DNA of 64,000 nucleotides from Paralithodes platypus (GCA_032716605.1 CM064572.1:43920703-43984702), one strand, 5' to 3'. Shown: positions 40,201-51,394, counted from the stretch's first letter. Notes: generated from the letters alone by a model not told the origin. Translations and numbers: made by a program.

Positions 40201-43200
40201 CTAATGATATTGTGGCTCCAGACCCTATCCACAACCTTCAACACAATCCACTATTAATATAACGAGTACCTGGTGTACCATAGCCGGTACAGTGTACCCC
40301 TATGTCAATATTGTGACCTCCATACCGGTCAGACCTTACATAGCAAGCTAATGATATTGTGGCTCCAGACCCTATCCACAACCCTCAACACAATCCACTA
40401 TTAATATAACGAGTACCTGGTGTACCATAGCCGGTACAGTGTACCCCTATATCAATATTGTCACCTCCATACCGGTCAGACCTTATATAGCAAGCTAATG
40501 ATATTGTGGCTCCAGACCCTATCCACAACCCTCAACACAATCCACTATTAATATAACGAGTACCTGGTGTACCGTAGCCGGTACAGTGTACCCCTATGTC
40601 AATATTGTGACCTCCATACCGGTCAGACCTTACATAGCAAGCTAAGGAAATTGTGGCTCCAGACCCTATCCACAACCCTCAACACAATCCACTATTAATA
40701 TAACGAGTACCTGGTGTACCATAGCCGGTACAGTGTACCCCTATGTCAATATTGTGACCTCCATACCGGTCAGACCTTACATAGCAAGCTAATGATATTA
40801 TGGCTCCAGACCCTATCCCCAACCCTCAACACAATCCACTATTAATATAACGAGTACCTGGTGTACCATAGCCGGTACAGTGTACCCCTATGTCAATATT
40901 GTGACCTCCATACCGGTCAGACCTTACATAGCAAGCTAATGATATTGTGGCTCCAGACCCTATCCACAACCCTCAACACAATCCACTATTAATATAACGA
41001 GTACCTGGTGTACCATAGCCGGTACAGTGTACCCCTATGTCAATATTGTGACCTCCATACCGGTCAGACCTTACATAGCAAGCTAATGATATTGTGGCTC
41101 CAGACCCTATCCACAACCCTCAACACAATCCACTATTAATATAACGAGTACCTGGTGTACCATAGCCGGTACAGTGTACCCCTATGTCAATATTGTGACC
41201 TCCATACCGGTCAGACCTTACATAGCAAGCTAATGATATTGTGGCTCCAGACCCTATCCACAACCCTCAACACAATCCACTATTAATATAACGAGTACCT
41301 GGTGTACCATAGCCGGTACAGTGTACCCCTATGTCAATATTGTGACCTCCATACCGGTCAGACCTTACATAGCAAGCTAATGATATTATGGCTCCAGACC
41401 CTATCCACAACCCTCAACACAATCCACTATTAATATAACGAGTACCTGGTGTACCATAGCCGGTACAGTGTACCCCTATGTCAATATTGTGACCTCCATA
41501 CCGGTTAGACCTTACATAGCAAGCTAATGATATTGTGGCTCCAGACCCTATCCACAACCCTCAACACAATCCACTATTAATATAACGAGTACCTGGTGTA
41601 CCATAGCCGGTACAGTGTACCCCTATGTCAATATTGTGACCTCCATACCGGTCAGACCTTACATAGCAAGCTAATGATATTGTGGCTCCAGACCCTATCC
41701 ACAACCCTCAACACAATCCACTATTAATATAACGAGTACCTGGTGTACCATAGCCGGTACAGTGTACCCCTATGTCAATATTGTGACCTCCATACCGGTC
41801 AGACCTTACATAGCAAGCTAATGATATTGTGGCTCCAGACCCTATCCACAACCCTCAACACAATCCACTATTAATATAACGAGTACCTGGTGTACCATAG
41901 CCGGTACAGTGTACCCCTATGTCAATATTGTGACCTCCATACCGGTCAGACCTTACATAGCAAGCTAATGATATTGTGGCTCCAGACCCTATCCACAACC
42001 CTCAACACAATCCACTATTAATATAACGAGTACCTGGTGTACCATAGCCGGTACAGTGTACCCCTATGTCAATATTGTGACCTCCATACCGGTCAGACCT
42101 TACATAGCAAGCTAATGATATTGTGGCTCCAGACACTAACTACAACCCTCAACACAATCCACTATTTATATAACGAGTACCTGGTGTACCATAGCCGGTA
42201 CAGTGTACCCCTATGTCAATATTGTGACCTCCATACCGGTTAGACCTTACATAGCAAGCTAATGATATTGTGGCTCCAGACCCTATCCACAACCCTCAAC
42301 ACAATCCACTATTCATATAACGAGTACTTGGTGTACCATAGCCGGTACAGTGTACCCCTATGTCAATATTGTGACCTCCATACCGGTCAGACCTTACATA
42401 GCAAGCTAATGATATTGTGGCTCCAGACCCTATCCACAACCCTCAACACAATCCACTATTAATATAACGAGTACCTGGTGTACCATAGCCGGTACAGTGT
42501 ACCCCTATGTCAATATTGTGACCTCCATACCGGTCAGACCTTACATAGCAAGCTAATGATATTATGGCTCCAGACCCTATCCACAACCCTCAACACAATC
42601 CACTATTAATATAACGAGTACCTGGTGTACCATAGCCGGTACAGTGTACCCCTATGTCAATATTGTGACCTCCATACCGGTCAGACCTTACATAGCAAGC
42701 TAATGATATTGTGGCTCCAGACCCTATCCACAACCCTCAACACAATCCACTATTAATATAACGAGTACCTGGTGTACCATAGCCGGTACAGTGTACCCCT
42801 ATGTCAATATTGTGACCTCCATACCGGTCAGACCTTACATAGCAAGCTAATGATATTGTGGCTCCAGACCCTATCCACAACCCTCAACACAATCCACTAT
42901 TAATATAACGAGTACCTGGTGTACCATAGCCGGTACAGTGTACCCCTATGTCAATATTGTGACCTCCATACCGGTCAGACCTTACATAGCAAGCTAATGA
43001 TATTGTGGCTCCAGACCCTATCCACAACCCTCAACACAATCCACTATTAATATAACGAGTACCTGGTGTACCATAGCCGGTACAGTGTACCCCTATGTCA
43101 ATATTGTGACCTCCATACCGGTCAGACCTTACATAGCAAGCTAATGATATTGTGGCTCCAGACCCTATCCACAACCCTCAACACAATCCACTATTAATAT

Positions 43201-44929
43201 AACGAGTACCTGGTGTACCATAGCCGGTACAGTGTACCCCTATGTCAATATTGTGACCTCCATACCGGTCAGACCTTACATAGCAAGCTAATGATATTAT
43301 GGCTCCAGACCCTATCCACAACCCTCAACACAATCCACTATTAATATAACGAGTACCTGGTGTACCATAGCCGGTACAGTGTACCCCTATGTCAATATTG
43401 TGACCTCCATACCGGTCAGACCTTACATAGCAAGCTAATGATATTGTGGCTCCAGACCCTATCCACAACCCTCAACACAATCCACTATTAATATAACGAG
43501 TACCTGGTGTACCATAGCCGGTACAGTGTACCCCTATGTCAATATTGTGACCTCCATACCGGTCAGACCTTACATAGCAAGCTAATGATATTATGGCTCC
43601 AGACCCTATCCACAACCCTCAACACAATCCACTATTAATATAACGAGTACCTGGTGTACCATAGCCGGTACAGTGTACCCCTATGTCAATATTGTGACCT
43701 CCATACCGGTCAGACCTTACATAGCAAGCTAATGATATTATGGCTCCAGACCCTATCCACAACCCTCAACACAATCCACTATTAATATAACGAGTACCTG
43801 GTGTACCATAGCCGGTACAGTGTACCCCTATGTCAATATTGTGACCTCCATACCGGTCAGACCTTATATAGCAAGCTAATGATATTGTGGCTCCAGACCC
43901 TATCCACAACCCTCAACACAATCCACTATTAATATAACGAGTACCTGGTGTACCATAGCCGGTACAGTGTACCCCTATGTCAATATTGTGACCTCCATAC
44001 CGGTCAGACCTTACATAGCAAGCTAATGATATTGTGGCTCCAGACCCTATCCACAACCCTCAACACAATCCACTATTAATATAACGAGTACCTGGTGTAC
44101 CATAGCCGGTACAGTGTACCCCTATGTCAATATTGTGACCTCCATACCGGTTAGACCTTATATAGCAAGCTAATGATATTATGGCTCTAGACCCTATCCA
44201 CAACCCTCAACACAATCCACTATTAATATAACGAGTACCTGGTGTACCATAGCCGGTACAGTGTACCTCTATGTCAATATTGTGACCTCCATACCGGTCA
44301 GACCTTATATAGCAAGCTAATGATATTGTGGCTCCAGACCCTATCCACAACCCTCAACACAATCCACTATTAATATAACGAGTACCTGGTGTACCATAGC
44401 CGGTACAGTGTACCCCTATGTCAATATTGTGACCTCCATACCGGTCAGACCTCATATAGCAAGCTAATGATATTGTGGCTCCAGACCCTATCCACAACCC
44501 TCAACACAATCCACTATTAATATAACGAGTACCTGGTGTACCATAGCCGGTACAGTGTACCCCTATGTCAATATTGTGACCTCCATACCGGTCAGACCTT
44601 ACATAGCAAGCTAATGATATTATGGCTCCAGACCCTATCCACAACCCTCAACACAATCCACTATTAATATATCGAGTACCTGGTGTACCATAGCCGGTAC
44701 AGTGTACCCCTATGTCAATATTGTGACCTCCATACCGTCAGACCTTACATAGCAAGCTAATGATATGGCTCCAGACCCTATCCACAACCCTCAACACAAT
44801 CCACTATTAATATAACGAGTACCTGGTGTACCATAGCCGGTACAGTGTACCCCTATGTCAATATTGTGACCTCCATACCGGTCAGACCTCATATAGCAAG
44901 CTAATGATATTGTGGCTCCAGACCCTATG
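22241..44929. repeat. 147-bp satellite array (about 154 copies)
   Basis: The period is exactly 147 bp, for example 'ctatgtcaatattg' at 22381 and again at 22528. Landmarks in order within a monomer are 'aatattgtgacctccatacc', 'ggtcagaccttacatagcaa', 'gctaatgatattgtggctcc', 'agaccctatccacaaccctc', 'actattaatataacgagtac', 'ctggtgtaccatagccggta' and 'cagtgtacccctatgtc'. Each monomer holds a 13-bp dyad, ggtaca-g-tgtacc. A common biallelic site is ttGtgg/ttAtgg. Length changes are rare, for example 4 bp lost near 24183, 3 bp near 29215 and 39057, and 5 bp near 36136. Short open frames exist on both strands because 147 is divisible by 3; they show no coding features. Confidence 0.98.
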
Positions 44930-45840
44930 GACGTTTACATTGTGTTACCAAATATCAAACATTAACTTGTCATTATGTAGACTAGCAACGTTTTATTTAC
45001 ATTGTTCTTGTTTGTTCAATACAAGTTTCATTATCACCGTATTTAATTCATATGTTGGCATGTGTCAAAGATATAAACAGACAATGTATTCCATAGGTTA
45101 TGAAACACGTTTTGTATTTACTAAAAATACGTTATGGACGTGTTAACAGTATGTTTGGTAATGTCATTAATGTATGTTATATTAGAACCTCTTAAAAACG
45201 TTGATATGACATTTTGTTAGAAACCATTGTAATAGTACTACACCTCTATAATATATAAGTGCCAAACGTTTTAGTAGTAGATGTCGTAGTAGTAGTTGTA
45301 GATGTGATATGTTAGTATTAATATAACAACACGTTTAACTTTTACTCTACATATATAATATACACAGAGTTGTTTGTTCTTTGTTTGTAGTGAAAATACA
45401 TTCAATGATACCAAATTGACAATTTATTTACACGTGTATTATACAACCTTCCTACTTAGGTTCCCTTTTACGTGTTCACAACATCACAGTAGACGTTTCT
45501 TTGATATTGCCAAGAAAACAAATAACGTTGCCATTATATAGACTACAGTCGTTAAATTTACATTGTTCTTGTTTGTTCAATACCAGTCGCATTATCACAT
45601 TATGTCATTCCTATTTTGGCACGTGCCAAAGAAGAAAATAATGTATCCCATAAGTTATGACACACGATTTGTAGTTACTAACTTAGAATGTTGTAACAAC
45701 GTGTTTACACTATGTGAAGTTAGGTCAATAATGGTGTCATTAAAACATTATAAAAACGTCTTTAGACGTAATTTCAGAAACGTTGTGATATAACCACACC
45801 AGCATAAGTGTCAAACGTTGTACACACGTAACCTGTTTAT
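44930..45840. repeat. Diverged about 561-bp tandem duplication
   Basis: The block 'attgttcttgtttgttcaat' occurs at 45001 and 45562 (offset 561). It is followed in both copies by similar sequence: 'cattatcac', 'ttatgaaacacgttttgta' against 'ttatgacacacgatttgta', 'ataagtg..aaacgtt'. Copy one runs from about 44980 to 45530 and copy two is partial to about 45830. The A+T-rich sequence is dotted with 'acgtt' motifs. No coding sequence is supported, and the two short frames inside lack any recognisable motif. Confidence 0.7.
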
Positions 45841-45844
45841 TGGG

Positions 45845-45957
45845 TATTGAGTCGTATTTACCCCTTTGAATCCTAAAGGTAGATTATAAGCTAAAGAAAA
45901 TGGTCTAATAGCAACCAAAACATGATACAACTTATGTCATCGTGCTGATGGGGTTAA
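45845..45957 (-). mobile_element. TTAA miniature element, family 2, partial
   Basis: It contains 'gtatttacccctttgaatcct', 'agattataagctaaag' and the terminus 'gtcatcgtgctgatggggttaa' (ending 45957), all shared with the family-2 copies at 50272 and 55346. The left half appears to be missing. Confidence 0.6.
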
Positions 45958-45996
45958 TTTTAATTTTGTTATCGCCAACATTAGAAGATTTTATAA

Positions 45997-46850
45997 TTTT
46001 TTTTTTTTTTTTTTTTTAAGAGACAATGAACGGAGGAAGGAAAAACACAGATAAAACAAAAAGGTCCATGTGCCTAAAGGCATCCTCCATTCATAAAATG
46101 TTTGTAACAACTGGATTTAAACATTTGTTGATTGTAAGTTTGTGGAAAGCAATTCGAGGGAAGTGAATTCCAAAGAGTAGTAGCTCTGGGTATAAATGAA
46201 TTCTGATAAGCAGAAGTTCTGCATTGTGGAGGAGAAAGTGTAAATTCATGGGCGCTCTCAGCTGCCCTAGTTCTACGGGGAAAGATGTGGAGAGGCGGCA
46301 CAATTGAAGCAAGTTCCTCGGAACAATTGCTGTGAAAATATCTGTAGAATAATGCAAGGGATGCAACGTTTCTTCGTATGGCTAATGTAGGAAGGTCCTG
46401 TGTGATTGCAGGGTTATTGATTAATCTAATAGCTTTATTTTGAATTTTGTCCAACTGCCTCAATGCAACCACTCCACTTCCACCCCACAGAGGTGAACAG
46501 TAATCCATCTGAGAGCGCACATGACTTTTATATATTACGGCCAACTGCTCGTCAGTGAAGAATTTTCGAGCTCTGTACAGGAGTCCCAGTTTTTTAGAGG
46601 CATTCTTAGCAATGCTTCTAACATAATGTGTCCAGCTCAAGTTAGTAGTTAATGTTACACCGAGAATGTCAATACTAGGGGAAGTGGGAATATTTACATC
46701 ATTAAAAAATATATGGGATAATATATATGTCGATAAAGACGTACAGTCAAACGCAAGAATGATGACACACCCATTTGAATCAATAACAAAGTCAAGGGAG
46801 ACAATATAATGCTTTATATGATAGTACATATAATTATTCAAAGTTTGGCC
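45997..46850 (-). mobile_element. 5'-truncated Jockey-type LINE with poly(A) tail
   Basis: A minus-strand non-LTR retrotransposon remnant. Its 3' end is a 21-base T run on the plus strand (45997-46017), which is poly(A) on the element's strand. The C-terminal reverse-transcriptase frame ends about 55 bases upstream of it. The 5' side is truncated at about 46850, where a TTAA element begins. Confidence 0.85.
46074..46841 (-). pseudogene. Jockey-type LINE reverse transcriptase, C-terminal 255 codons
   Basis: This frame is uninterrupted and reads as the RT thumb and C-terminal region of Jockey-clade elements. Motifs in order are 'IDILGVTLTTNLSW' (around residue 60), 'ASKKLGLLYRARKFF', 'YKSHVRSQMDYCSPLWGG', 'LDKIQNKAIRLINNP', 'VASLALFYRYFHSNCSEEL' and, near the end, 'TLWNSLPSNCFPQTYN'. 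The RT palm with the catalytic aspartates, the endonuclease and ORF1 are absent, so it cannot retrotranspose. The first 45 or so residues are less convincing and may come from flanking sequence. The preserved frame suggests a fairly recent insertion. Confidence 0.85.
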
Positions 46851-46993
46851 TTCAAAGGGTAGTGCTTGTTTGTTGGTTTATGTATTTATATATTAATATA
46901 TGTTTTAGTTTCCTCGTTAGACCTCCATCAAGCTTTTAATAAAACAACCCCTAGGGGTACATTTTTCGGAATGAACAGGACGCAGAAAAATAA
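46851..46993 (+). mobile_element. TTAA family 1, 3'-truncated fragment (copy D1)
   Basis: The left end of a family-1 variant: 'aaagggtagtgcttgtttgt', then 'tagtttcctcgttagacctcc' and 'atcaagctt'. The expected TTAA flank reads ttca. It stops where the oppositely oriented copy D2 begins. Confidence 0.55.
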
Positions 46994-47097
46994 TTATGGG
47001 GAGATGGTCTATTTTTCTGGCAACCCTTCTCCCTCATGTTTAGCCCCATTAGTGTTCAGATTTTAAGTAATTTGTACCCTTAGTTTGGCAATTTTAA

Positions 47098-47812
47098 AGG
47101 TGGTGGTGCATGGGTGGAAATAAACATGAAATAATAATCGCCAACCTGCACATAATCATTTTGTAAAATGCAATGTCACTGAAATAATTATTAACAATGG
47201 TATAAAGGATGTTATGGATCGTCTACACCGGACCTGTGACATAATAAGGGTATCGTCATCCTGGACTGGATGGTGGACATGCACTCCTATAATAAGGGTA
47301 TCGTCATCCTGGACTGGATGGAGGACTTGCACACCTATAATAAGGGTATCGTCATCCTGGACTGGATGGTGGACTTGCACTCCTATAATAAGGGTATTGT
47401 CATCCTGGACTGGATGGTGGACTTGCTCTCCTATAATAAGGGTATCGTCATCCTGGACTGGATGGTGGACTTGCACTCCTATAATAAGGGTATCGTCATC
47501 CTGGACTGGATGGTGGACTTGCACTCCTATAATAAGGGTATCGTCATCCTGGACTGGATGGTGGACTTGCACTCCTATAATAAGGGTATCGTCATCCTGG
47601 ACTGGATGGTGGACTTGCACTCCTATAATAAGGGTATCGTCATCCTGGACTGGATGGTGGACTTGCACTCCTATGACATCACAGGTCCAGTGTAGAATAT
47701 CCACAAAAAACATTGTTAATAATTATTTCAGTGCCATTGCAATTTGCAAAATGATTATGTGCAGGTTGGCGAATATTAGTCCATGTTTATCTCAACCCAT
47801 GCACCACCATCT
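47098..47812. mobile_element. 715-bp TTAA fold-back element with internal 48-bp minisatellite
   Basis: It is flanked by a perfect TTAA duplication (47094-47097 and 47813-47816). The left end aggtggtggtgcatgggt is inverted at the right as acccatgcaccaccatct. The inverted repeats extend about 140 bp per side at roughly 85% identity by eye, sharing 'cgccaacctgcacataatca', 'actgaaataattattaacaa' and 'ggacctgtga'. About nine 48-bp tandem repeats lie between them. It encodes no transposase, so it must be mobilised in trans. The TTAA target suggests piggyBac-like machinery, but its termini differ from families 1 and 2. Confidence 0.85.
47243..47674. repeat. 48-bp minisatellite, 9 copies
   Basis: The period is 48 bp: 'aataagggtatcgtcatcct' at 47243, 47291 and so on. 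Because 48 is divisible by 3, open frames of 141-200 codons exist on both strands, with 16-residue periods such as 'SSSWTGWWTCTP' or 'GVQVHHPVQDDDTLI'. These frames run into the fold-back arms on both sides and show no independent coding evidence. Confidence 0.95.
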
Positions 47813-48005
47813 TTAAGACCTTTCACCTTATTTCTCTGCCAACTTTCGTGCCACTTAGTAGCCGATTTATTTCCTGGCGAGCGAGAGCGAGCCTGTATTT
47901 TTAGAAAAATGTACAAATTTTATCTTGAAAAGGTGTGTAGAGGGGGGGGGGGGTAATTTAAAGCTTGACGGAAGTCTAGGGAAGAAACTATAAACCCCCA
48001 CTTAA

Positions 48006-48228
48006 ATAGTGTCATCAATTGGCCTACAAGGTTTAACTCACTCTCGGTACCATATCTAGAAGTCTAAATGTTTACAATTATTCAACGTAATATATTCATC
48101 AGTGATAGATCCTTGACAAGCTGAATTAGTCTACTTCGAATTAAAAAAGAATCATGCGAATGTAAGGCCGTATAGAACAAAACACTAGACGGCAATAAGA
48201 AAACAAACTAAGATGTATTATATTACTA
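48006..48228. other. Unique-looking intergenic DNA
   Basis: I see no gene, RNA or recognised repeat here. Confidence 0.5.
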
Positions 48229-48717
48229 TTAACCCTTAACCAACGGCGCACGACATCGGTCGAGTTAAATCAATTTGGACTATGTGGCGGTGCACGACAT
48301 CTGTCGAGTGCCATTTTCAGCACGTAATGTTGCTGAGAGAGAGAGCTGAGTGGTGGGACGAGCGTAGTAACCTTATGACCGCTCCCCACGACTGCCGTGG
48401 ATGTACTGAACTGTATTCCACCTTCCGCCCCCTCCTCTCACTCGCTACACAGGGAATTATGTACGGAAATTACCTTATTTTAGTTTTTTTTCACTCGTGT
48501 TGCACGATCGTTGCAAGAGAACCAGTGGTCGTACAAGAATGGTTCGGGTATCATTGAAAAGCTCTCTTTATGCCCTTTCAGAGATAGCTACTTGTTTTAC
48601 GCTCTGGGTCTTGTTTATGCATGAAAATGAGCACGGAAAAAAACCCTATTTAGGGTAAAAAAAAAAACACTGGGCGGCACAGTGTAAAATACCTATCACC
48701 CGCTCTTTGTGTGTTAA
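48229..48717. mobile_element. Candidate TTAA-bounded element of a third kind
   Basis: It starts with ttaacccttaaccaacggcg and ends with 'ctctttgtgtgttaa', which is shared with the next element at 48714-48717. Near the left end a direct repeat, 'gcacgacatcggtcgagt' and 'gcacgacatctgtcgagt', lies 44 bp apart. Terminal inversion is weak: cggcgcac on the left against a 'gggcggcac' block near 48670. A 91-codon open frame (48282-48557) has no recognisable motif. Confidence 0.4.
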
Positions 48718-49073
48718 GGGGGATTGGTTCACTTTCTGGTTGATATTATTATATATTATTATTTACGTTTCCTCCCTAGCCCTCCATCAAACTTAAAACA
48801 TACATCCATTACATCCCCCTAATTCTAAATAAATTTGTACATTTTTCGGTAGAAAAAAGCCCAGGCCGAAGACCGGTTCCTCCAAAATTACAGGCTCGCT
48901 ATCGTTCGCCAGGGAAAAATCGACACCTAAAGAGCACGAAAAGTCTAAATATTGACAAAGAAATAGGGTGAAAGGTCTTAAAATCGCCAAACTAATTGGG
49001 CAAACATATAAACACTAATGGTGCTAAACATGAGGGAGAAGGGGCATCAGAAAAACTACCTATCTCCCCTTAA
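48714..49073 (+). mobile_element. TTAA miniature element, family 1 (copy E)
   Basis: About 360 bp, from ttaagggggattggttcac to 'cctatctccccttaa'. It has the standard internal blocks, including 'gtttcctccctagccctcc', 'gaagaccggttcctcc' and 'ggctcgctatcgttcgcc', in plus orientation. TTAA is present at both ends. Confidence 0.75.
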
Positions 49074-49261
49074 TAAAAGGTTGGTTTACTGCTGACCTTT
49101 GAGGAATGTGGCACTAAATGTTAAATAAGTTGTCAATCAGCTTACCTACAACCCACACACTGTTCTGTAGCCGTTTTACTCTATAAGATAATTACATTAG
49201 TAATGTGCTTAGCTAATGAGAGAACCTGTGTGTGTCTGTCTGTCTGTGTCTGTGTTTGTTT

Positions 49262-50096
49262 ATTTACCTAATTGTATTTTACATGATTGAGATTACTCTC
49301 GTAGTGTCCCGTCAGCCTTCAACTTATCATATTTTACTTTAAAAATTTGAATACTTTGTGCACACACTAGGTCGTTTGGTAACTCATTCCACTTCTCAAC
49401 CATTCTATCTGGAAAACCAAACTTCCTAACATCTTTCCTAGCTCTCCTCCTCAACAGTTAATAGACATGTCCTCTCGTCCTCCCCACCGCTGGCAAAACA
49501 AAATCTGCTTGATCAATATATTCCTTTCCGTGAACACACCTACATAAAGCTAGCATGCTTGTCTCCCCTCTCCCTTCTCTGTTCAAGTGAGGGAATCCCC
49601 AGGTGACACAGCCGTTCTTCATACTGTAAGTTTTTTAACCCTGGCACCCATCTTGTTATCACACGCTGAATTTTCTCGAGCTTACTAACGTGTTTCTTCA
49701 TGTGTGGATTCCATACAACCGCTGCATACTCCAGGCTAGGCCTTAGAAACTGTGTTATTAATATCTTCACCATGTCTTCATTTAGGAATTTAAACGCTAC
49801 CCTAATATTAGCCCACCACGAATATTCCTTATTTACCAAGTTATTGATGTGGTCACTGGGATCTAACCTCCTGTTCACTATAGCTCTTAAATGTTTTTCC
49901 TTCTCTGACTTTTGCAACAGTATATCGCCCATACTGTACTCCCCATGGAGTCTTTCCCTGGTCGTCTCCCATCTTCATCACGTGACATTTATCAATGTTG
50001 AACTCCATTTTCCACATTCGGCTCCATTCATACAGCTTATTGATGTCATCCTGGAGCATTTTACAGCAATTGTTATCAACCACTTTCCTCACTAAT
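49262..50096 (-). pseudogene. CR1-like LINE reverse transcriptase fragment, frameshifted
   Basis: On the minus strand the segment 50092-49853 reads 'LQDDINKLYEWSRMWKMEFN' then 'DKCHVMKMG', the region just after the RT catalytic site. Around 49930 the frame shifts to one encoding 'VNKEYSWWANIRVAFKFL', 'LRPSLEYAAVVWNP', 'LEKIQRVITRWVPGL' and 'LGIPSLEQRRERGD'. Further frame changes downstream still allow 'FGFPDRMVEKWNELPNDLV' to be read to about 49300. The catalytic aspartates and everything N-terminal are absent. It is a decayed copy of a lineage different from the 3694 and 46074 fragments. Confidence 0.8.
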
Positions 50097-50099
50097 TTG

Positions 50100-50140
50100 T
50101 GTGTGTGTGTGTCGGTCTGTGTGTGTGTGTGTGTGTGTGT
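50100..50140. repeat. (GT)n microsatellite
   Basis: Interrupted gt dinucleotides run over about 40 bp directly upstream of the LINE fragment. Confidence 0.9.
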
Positions 50141-50185
50141 CCTGCCAATCTGGTTTAATGAAGATTTGCCGCGTAGTGTAGCTAT

Positions 50186-50275
50186 TTAAGGGCCTTCTCC
50201 CTCATGCTGAAACTAAAAACAATAATAATAAATAGATAAATAAATCGACCAAAAAAGAAGCCCATCCTCCCTTAA
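50186..50275. mobile_element. Internally deleted TTAA family-1 derivative (copy F, 90 bp)
   Basis: It runs from 'ttaagggccttctccctcatg' to 'agcccatcctcccttaa'. Both ends are recognisable family-1 sequence but only about 50 bp of A+T-rich spacer remains between them. Its right TTAA (50272-50275) is shared with the next element. Confidence 0.6.
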
Positions 50276-50838
50276 CCCCTTCATTACCATGACCAATTTT
50301 CATCATATTCTGGTTTCCATTAGACGATTTCCTTTACCTTATAATCAATTTCTAGGACTCAGAGGGGTAAATACAATCCAAATAAACCTTCTGAATAACT
50401 TAAGGTGGCTGGTTATTTGTTGGTGTATATATTGACTTATCTGTTTTTTAGTTTCCTCGCTAGAGCTCCATCAAGCTTAAATAAACAACCCCTAGACCCC
50501 TTTCAAGATAAATTTGCAAATTTTTCGATAGAAACATTTCCCAACCGAAGGCCGATTTCTCTTAAAATTACTGGCTCGCTGTCGGAAAAAAATCGACACC
50601 TAAATAGCACGATAGGTCTTGATATTGATATAGAAATGAGACTAAAGGTTTTACAATCAACAAACTAACAGTACGAACATCTTTTAATCTGAAAACATAT
50701 AGGGTTAAACATGAGGAAGAAGGGTGACCAGAAAAACGACCCATCTCCCTTTAAGAAGTCTTATTTGAACTGCATAAAGTCATATACTTTTAGCCAGAAT
50801 CAAAGGTAAAAAAGGCGTCATGGTGCTGAATGGGTTAA
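50272..50838. mobile_element. TTAA family 2 element, interrupted by a family-1 copy
   Basis: The left end is ttaaccccttcattaccatg and the right end is 'ggcgtcatggtgctgaatgggttaa', together an inverted-terminus pair. 'attctggtttccattagacg' near the left is inverted as 'gccagaat' near the right. The sequence is split at 50400 by copy G. Excision of 50404-50754 leaves a contiguous family-2 element of about 216 bp. Confidence 0.75.
50400..50754 (+). mobile_element. TTAA miniature element, family 1 (copy G), nested in family 2
   Basis: A 355-bp family-1 copy with TTAA at 50400-50403 and 50751-50754. Left blocks are 'ttagtttcctcgctagagctcc' and 'atcaagctt'; the right end is 'gacccatctccctttaa'. 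It lies inside a family-2 element, so family 1 was active after that family-2 insertion. Confidence 0.8.
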
Positions 50839-51034
50839 CCCTTTGAGGCTTATCATGCATTTTGACAGTTTATTCTGGCTATCAATAGTCGATTGTATAC
50901 AGTTTAGGAAGGATCTGTGGGAATTATATGCGTTAAGACTATCGCCATTAAACCTCTGACGTCCATATACCCTTCCTAATCTGAATACAATCGTCTACTA
51001 ATAGCCAGAAAATATAACAGAAATGCGTCATCGA
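50835..51034. mobile_element. TTAA family 2-like fold-back element
   Basis: It starts ttaaccctttgaggcttatc, with 'ttctggctatcaatagtcgattg' on the left and its inverted counterpart 'caatcgtctactaatagccagaa' on the right, separated by about 80 bp. It shares its left TTAA (50835-50838) with the preceding element. The right TTAA is lost where copy H begins. Confidence 0.65.
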
Positions 51035-51394
51035 ATGGTTCACTTTTTGGTAGATTTTTTTTATTTATTTATTAAATTTCTAGTTTCCTCCCTAGAACTC
51101 CATCAAACTCAAAATAACAGCCCCAGAATCCCCCTTCGAGATATATTTGTACATTATGTGGTAGAAAAATTTCCCGGCCGAAGGCCGGTTGCTCTACTTA
51201 TTACAGGCTCGCTATCGCTCGCCAGGAAAAAAAACGATACCTAATGAGCACGAAAGGCCTTAATATTGACAAAGAAATGGGGCGTAGAGTCTGAATATCG
51301 CCAAACTAATGGGCCGAACATCTTAAAATCTCAAAACTAATTGGCCTAAACATGAGGGAGAAAGGGCCAGAAAAACCGGCCCATCTCCCCTTAT
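51035..51394 (+). mobile_element. TTAA miniature element, family 1 (copy H)
   Basis: It begins without its TTAA at 'tggttcactttttggtagat' and contains 'tttcctccctagaactcc', 'cccggccgaaggccgg' (hairpin) and 'ggctcgctatcgctcgcc'. The right end is 'ggcccatctccccttat'. About 360 bp. Confidence 0.7.

Larger units (their letters stand above)
46994..48005 (-). mobile_element. TTAA family 1 (copy D2) interrupted by a fold-back element
   Basis: A reversed family-1 copy beginning ttatggggagatggtc, then 'ccctcatgtttagccccatt' and 'cttagtttggcaatttt'. It breaks at 47094-47097 and resumes at 47813 with 'ttaagacctttcacc', then 'ggcgagcgagagcgagcc' and 'gaagtctagggaag'. Removing 47098-47816 restores family order, which shows a nested insertion. 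A G run (about 12) lies near 47942. Confidence 0.75.

Noticed and set aside
2060..44929. Possible CRISPR arrays
   Set aside because: Repeats are directly contiguous with no unique spacers, and the context is eukaryotic.
22241..44929. CENP-B-box-like motif in the 147-bp satellite
   Set aside because: I looked for the ttcg....a..cggg pattern and did not find it in the monomer.
22076..45146. Short open frames in and beside the 147-bp satellite (for example 29077-29265, 42037-42243, 44826-45146)
   Set aside because: 147 is divisible by 3, so chance open frames repeat with the monomer. They end at ordinary variants and have no domain.
47156..47816. Open frames of 141-200 codons on both strands
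   Set aside because: They are produced by a 48-bp (16-codon) minisatellite inside a fold-back element. Openness on both strands and extension into the inverted arms argue against a protein.
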